Source of the DNA: Leguminivora glycinivorella
Taxonomy: Eukaryota; Arthropoda; Insecta; Lepidoptera; Tortricidae
Assembly (NCBI RefSeq): GCF_023078275.1
Contig: NC_062971.1
Span: 14,632,001 to 14,696,000 of the forward strand
Reading direction: 5' to 3'
DNA: 64,000 nt
In this document: positions 59,429 to 64,000 of the stretch, in pieces
Position numbering within the stretch: the stretch's first letter is position 1
How the letters are laid out: the number at the start of each line of letters is the position of its first letter
The notes under the pieces: generated by a model
The model's input: only the letters and a program-made list of their open reading frames with translations
The model's database searches: none
What the model was told of the DNA's origin: nothing
Made by a program: the position numbers and the translations under genes

Positions 59429-60811
59429 GTACACAATGGAACAAATATTCATGATCGAAGTGTTTGTCAAGAAAATTGTACTAAAAATAGAACCACCCGT
59501 TAAAGATGAGTACGAACTACGTATGGAAGAAGAAGAGAGGAAAAGAGAGGCAGAAGCTGCGGCGCTAGCTGAGGCACTATTAGCTGAGAAAATGAAAGGT
59601 AAGAAACCGAAACCTCCTAAAAAACCTAAAAAAAGCAAGGAACCACCTCTACCGTCAGAAGAAGAATTAAAATACGCACAGACGTGTACAATGCAAATGA
59701 ATTGCTTGCCTCTGTTCGATTTCTATGTAGCACATGATAACTTCGTAGCACCGCCGCCACCTCCACCTCCTACCAAGGGAAAGAAAGGAAAAGGAGGTAA
59801 GGGTAAGGGCAAGAAAGGCAAACCTGTCTTTGTAAAACCACCTTTACCATCCGAACCATTACCACAGCCTCCTTATTTTGGAGTCGGAAATGCGGTTATA
59901 TTCATATCAAGGCCGTCGAAGTTACAGGAAGTATTGGAAAAAACGCCTATTTTTGTCACGGTTTGGAACAGGGATGAAAATTTTAATTGTATAGGTTTCG
60001 TGAAAGTTCCATGGCATGAGACTTTCTTTAAATGTCTTGAGCGATCTGCTGAACTAAACCCGGTTAATATGGATCAAGCAGAGTACAGAGACACTAAAAA
60101 ACCAGAAATCATTACCAATACTGTTGAAATGGTGAGACCACTACAATGTGAGGAAGATTTGAAACCCTCAGGCGAAATAGAATTTTTCGTTAGATTAAGT
60201 TGTTTAGGCAACAGAGTGCTTAGTTATTTCGTCTGTTTACCTGAAATGGAGAGGATTCCAGGTCGAAAGTATCTCAATGATGATTTGAAACTAAAGGATG
60301 TTGAAGTAGTCAGGCATTGGGAAGGGACCACTATAGACGAGGTTCCTCCTGTGGCCTTTTTCTTTAGCGCTCCAGATATTACTAGAGAACCAATCAGACC
60401 CGTGGAGGAACCAAAAGTGTATGAAGATTTTGTGGCTCCTTACACTGCAAGCGAACTGGCAATTTTAGCCATGGGCTTTCCTAAAGGTCCATGTGGAGGT
60501 ACAATTGTCCAAAACGCATGGATTATAGAGGATCTCAACATCAGTTTATACAGGGTGAAACTGTCAAAGGCAAATACCAGCATGGACAATTTGTAAATAA
60601 AAGAGATATTCATGGTCCATGTGGAAGATTGGACTGTCCTTTAGCTAAAAAAATTCGGCAATATTTGTGCACAGAAGGCAGTTACAAACCGTGTAAAAAG
60701 CCGTGCTGCAAGGAATATATTAGCAGTATTAGGATGTTATCATGTGCTAGGCAAGAAATTCATTCCGTAACTGTTCTTTGGTGTTACAAAATAACACGAG
60801 TCGTAACATAG
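59429..60811 (+). CDS. Lys/Pro-rich insect protein of unknown function, with an apparent 1-bp deletion
   Basis: The exon follows TTTCTGTTGCAG at 59428, and the likely start is the ATG at 59436 (MEQIFMIEVFVKKIVLKIEP). The domains in order are: a short hydrophobic N-terminus; a Glu/Ala-rich helix (EEEERKREAEAAALAEALLA, possible coiled coil); KKPKPPKKPKKSKEPPLPSE; a segment FVAPPPPPPPTKGKKGKG with Gly-Lys repeats; and a long globular part with NAVIFISRPSKLQEVLEKTP and FVTVWNRDENFNCIGFVKVP. The plus-strand frame stops at 60594-60596. A neighbouring frame continues with QGETVKGKYQHGQFVNKRDI, HGPCGRLDCPLAKKIRQYL and a Cys-rich end, to a stop at 60811. One missing base near 60536 (CTCAA for CTCCAA) would explain the break. 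I do not know the family. Insect testis-expressed DUF proteins have a similar basic-plus-Cys layout, which is a guess. Confidence 0.7.
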
Positions 60812-61389
60812 TAAATTAAACCCAGTATTTTAAGAATATCTATTTATTATTATTTCTAGTATCCCTACTATTTATCATCCTGGTGAGTTATACCGTTAAA
60901 GTTAATTCTTTACTTGTACAGAATCTGGGAGGATGCATTTACATGTAAGTAATCCAACCAATATTTTTATTACTTCCGCTTTTTAATTGGGTTTGCCTTA
61001 ACCGTTACAGGATACGCTGAGCCATTGTTTCAAATACTTGATTACTGATTACACTCTTATTCGTGCGACCCTAATTTAAATGAAGATTTATAACAACTTT
61101 CTCTTTTTGCTCGAACTGTCTCAATGAATCACGCTCGCGAATATTGTGTGATTGCTGGCAAAAGTCTTTAGTACTCAGAACTAATATTTATTTTCTGATT
61201 GGTAGGTAAGTCTTGAAGACACACATTTGGCCGAAAGCCCTTCCTGTGTTTAAAGAACTAAATATGTTTTTAGGACTACATGTATGTTTGTATGTGATAT
61301 AAATTGTCGATTTAATCAATTTATAATAAAATATACTTTTTCGCCCAGAACGTGCAAATTGTGGAATGGTAGCTCATTCTGAGGTGTTT
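60812..61389. other. 3' flank of the 59.4-kb gene, no further exon recognised
   Basis: No close AATAAA-type signal was identified directly after the stop, and no other feature is supported. Confidence 0.3.
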
Positions 61390-61545
61390 CTCTTTGCGCT
61401 ATGATATAGAGTTCTTCAAGAAGCAGGTATTTAGGGTTCTCAAAGACCGGCAACGCATAAGTGGCTCCCCTGATGTTGCTTATGTCCATGGGTGGCGATG
61501 ACTGCTTCCCATCAGGCGGCTCACCTGCTCGCTTGCTGCCTATTT
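61390..61545 (-). repeat. Lepidopteran LINE 3'-end-like repeat
   Basis: On the minus strand GGCAGCAAGCGAGCAGGTGA, then GCCGCCTGATGGGAAGCAG and CACCCATGGACATAAGCAAC then GCGTTGCCGGTCTTTGAGAA, form a phrase series very common in moth genomes. It is related to the repeat hosting the Harbinger element at 34.4-37.1 kb. Confidence 0.65.
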
Positions 61546-62084
61546 CATAACAAAACTATTTTTAAACAAAATGTGATGCTAAATCGCCACAATTTCCAAA
61601 AGCTTTCGATCCATCGTAGATAATTCTCATCATTAGTTCACCTGCAAGCCTGTACATAAATAACGCATTTTAGTGCTGTACCAGTATATCAAAGAGCTAA
61701 TCATTGAGCCATTAGGCACGTATTTTTCCTAGGGCATGGCGCATCATAAGTTTCGCATTAGCTCAGCTCGGGGGCGTTCAGTCAGGGCAGAATTAATGGG
61801 TAAATAAACGGTATGAACCATTACAGGTAACGTTCATTGTGACGAGTCTAAACGCAAACTCTATACATAGAACGGTAACATATATATATTTGCTTTACCT
61901 GGAATGTTTTGCCTGACGGGAAGTGAAAAACTATAGGGTATCCACGTCTCAAGGTGCTTAAAAGTAGATTTTTTTATCTACATTTAAAATTATCAATACT
62001 AATATTGATACTTCCACAACTTCATTTCATTAATTCATATATCCAGGTTGTCTTTTAAAAACACTTACAAACAATAAATAAATA
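61546..62084. other. No gene recognised
   Basis: AT-rich DNA ending in a (AAAT)n run that belongs to the adjoining SINE tail. Confidence 0.35.
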
Positions 62085-62321
62085 AATAAATATTATAGGA
62101 CACAGATTGACTGAGTTCCACGGTAAGCTCAAGAAAGCTTGTGCTGTGGGTACTCAGACAACGATATATATAATATGCAAATACTTATATACCTACATAG
62201 AAAACATCCATGACTCAGGAACAAATATCTGTGCTCATCACACAAATAAATGAGCTTACCGGGATTCGAACCCGGGACCGCTGCGTAGCAGGCAAGGTCA
62301 CTACGCGCTACAATACGACAA
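62085..62321 (-). repeat. tRNA-derived SINE, copy 4
   Basis: It is the most complete copy: (TAAA)n tail on the left, GTTCCACGGTAAGCTCAAG, CTCAGGAACAAATATCTGTG and a head with GGGATTCGAACCCGGGAC. The tRNA-like remainder GCGTAGCAGGCAAGGTCACTA extends to 62321. Confidence 0.8.
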
Positions 62322-63451
62322 TACAAATAAATATAAATTTATTCAAAATGCTTACAATGCCTAACTGCGTTAATTTACTAAATTTACAAAACCTATCTTA
62401 TTCTGTCCGCTTATTTCATTCGTGCTATATCAACTGTCATAATTATGTCGGAAACCGAAAACCAACAATTAGGGTACAAGTGAAACGCATCCTTTACCGT
62501 ATGTCCAATTCTTCGCCCAGACAATGGACGGATTAAAAAGCCATAAACCGTTTGTGAAAATCCTAATTACTACACTTAGCGTGGTCACCGAGCGTGGCAG
62601 ATTCGAATGTCAAATTGGAGTTAATTGTAAAAACGAGGTAAGTGTGATTTCGGAGTACGAGAACAGGGTTTTTTAAAACATAATATATGGCTATTGGCTA
62701 CCTTTTTATAAGCATGCCCTAATATTAACTTTACGTCTATTAAAAATCTGTATCCGTCTCATAGATATTAAATATGTATACATACGACTCGTTGTAACCT
62801 GTGTTAATAGTATATTTTAACATAATTTCCATAATTTCCTTGCAGTTTATAACTCTGCCCTGGGGCCATTTTTTTATAAAGATACCTACAAATTGTACAA
62901 ATAGTAAATTGGTCATTGAACATATAATTTATTTGATGCGTTTTATGGAAACTGTAGGTACCCTCATTGATACTTCTTTTTAGGCTTTTTCTTATACTGC
63001 TATTTTAAGGGTTTTTAGTCACTTACTTAATATCCTTAAAAAGTTTATCACTTTTAATTTACTTCAGAACAAACAGGAAACATCTGATACCTTAAACTCA
63101 AGCACTGAGGTTCAAAATCTGTTATGAACATTGTACAATTGAGTTCTGCATATTAACGTGATATAAAACATGGTCATATAGGCCAAGGGTGTGAATTTGA
63201 TTCCGCTTATCCAAAATGATGATGTTTTCCAAGAATTACGTTTATCTTCAAACAAACGGTAAGTATTAAAGGATTGAGCATATGCCATGAGTTATTTGAT
63301 ACTTTACTCAATTAGTGTAAACGTTATGGAAAATGTAACACATTTTTGGTTCCAAGTGGTTCCAGTAACCGGTACGGAATTGCGGACGCCGTTTTGTTCA
63401 CTTTCTTGATACCTACCAATTTTACCTAAGAAAACAAATGACTTTGAGTCC
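62322..63451. other. No gene recognised
   Basis: AT-rich DNA without supportable features. Confidence 0.35.
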
Positions 63452-63631
63452 CGTCGACATTTAGAACTTGATATTCGACGGGATGAGGTGAAGGCCCGTC
63501 CACCTGCGGCTATTATATATAGTTATATTAACGGTGTGGTGTCATGCCCGTCGTGTGCACGGGTTTTCGCAAATAAAATCGGCTACGTGAGCCATATGCG
63601 AGCACATCAACGTACTCAGCAAAGGATTTGA
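63452..63631 (+). pseudogene. C2H2 zinc-finger C-terminal fragment, probably from a LINE
   Basis: The frame gives RRHLELDIRRDEVKARPPAA, then CPSCARVFANKIGYVSHMRA and HQRTQQRI before a stop at 63629-63631. The spacing Cys-x2-Cys-x12-His-x3-His is a standard C2H2 finger. The wording ending in IGYVSHMRAH resembles the terminal finger of LINE ORF2 proteins (IGLxSHxRxH). No upstream RT sequence is present, so it would be a heavily truncated insertion. The alternative is a last exon of a zinc-finger gene. Confidence 0.5.
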
Positions 63632-64000
63632 GAACAGTCACCATGGTCGGATCCGGCCGGGAGAGATATAATTTTTGTGACGTTTACGCTATCAAGTAAT
63701 GTATTCTAAAACGTCAAAAACTCAAGGTAGAGGCTTTCGTAATGAAAAAGGTATCATTATATGGACATAGTTACCGATTAAAATATGTGTTGAGAAATAT
63801 GTAAATGTTTACCTCTTTTCGTTTGTTTCAAAAGAATATTTTGATCATTAGCCGCTTAAGGATGTTTTGTATTAGACGAATAAATAATATATTATTTATT
63901 TTATAAGTAACATATTTTTTTAAATTACGGGTAAATCACATACGGATAGATATCTACCTACGCTTTGAATTAGGTAGTTATAATACATATAGGAAGGTGG
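63632..64000. other. No gene recognised
   Basis: AT-rich DNA to the window edge. The first part may be the 3' UTR of the LINE fragment. Confidence 0.3.

Overview
The window looks like nuclear DNA of a moth or butterfly (Lepidoptera). It is AT-rich and gene-poor, with spliced eukaryotic exons and no operons or ribosome binding sites. It is crowded with repeats I associate with lepidopteran genomes: the CCGCGGCTTCGCCCGCG/(GTCA)n repeat, tRNA-derived SINEs, R1- and LOA-clade LINEs, mariner, Harbinger and many fold-back MITEs. I cannot name the species.

Layout. 1-2.1 kb holds the start of one minus-strand cellular gene (coding first exon 832-988 with a GTGAGT donor) and a CpG-rich promoter-like stretch. 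3.6-6.75 kb is a 5'-truncated R1-clade LINE (copy A) with a 14-bp target duplication and an internal insertion. 6.9-8.5 kb is a large inverted repeat carrying 121-bp tandem units. 9.75-12.48 kb is a lepidopteran repeat containing about 1.5 kb of CCCTAT/CCCTGT hexanucleotides. 12.5-24 kb is mostly unrecognised AT-rich DNA with a LINE 3' fragment, MITE-like repeats and a near-perfect 150-bp hairpin. 24.2-25.36 kb is a decayed mariner. 27.48-31.92 kb is a Tc1/mariner-superfamily element whose transposase is split by a second R1-clade LINE (copy B), giving an 861-codon chimeric frame. 34.4-37.1 kb is a three-level nest: lepidopteran repeat, then Harbinger, then a second mariner. 40-48 kb holds further fold-backs, SINEs and a duplicated 228-bp MITE. 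49.2-54.05 kb is a nearly full-length but broken LOA-like LINE. 54.05-55.9 kb has a cluster of 15-bp GTTA-N7-CCCC motifs, a 547-bp insertion with a 12-bp target duplication and a possible tiny first exon. 57.7-58.5 kb is a MITE beside a (CACG)n-(CA)n microsatellite. 59.4-60.8 kb is the best cellular gene, a Lys/Pro-rich protein of unknown function with an apparent 1-bp deletion. The last 3 kb has a SINE, another LINE tail and a C2H2 zinc-finger fragment.

The genes do not form a pathway. The window is mainly a record of successive transposition: almost every mobile ORF carries a frameshift, a deletion or a nested insertion, and no complete autonomous element remains. The signals most worth following are the chimeric transposase-RT frame, the G-quadruplex-capable array, the GTTA-N7-CCCC cluster and the long, length-matched hairpins. 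I found no clear evidence of a new multi-gene system.
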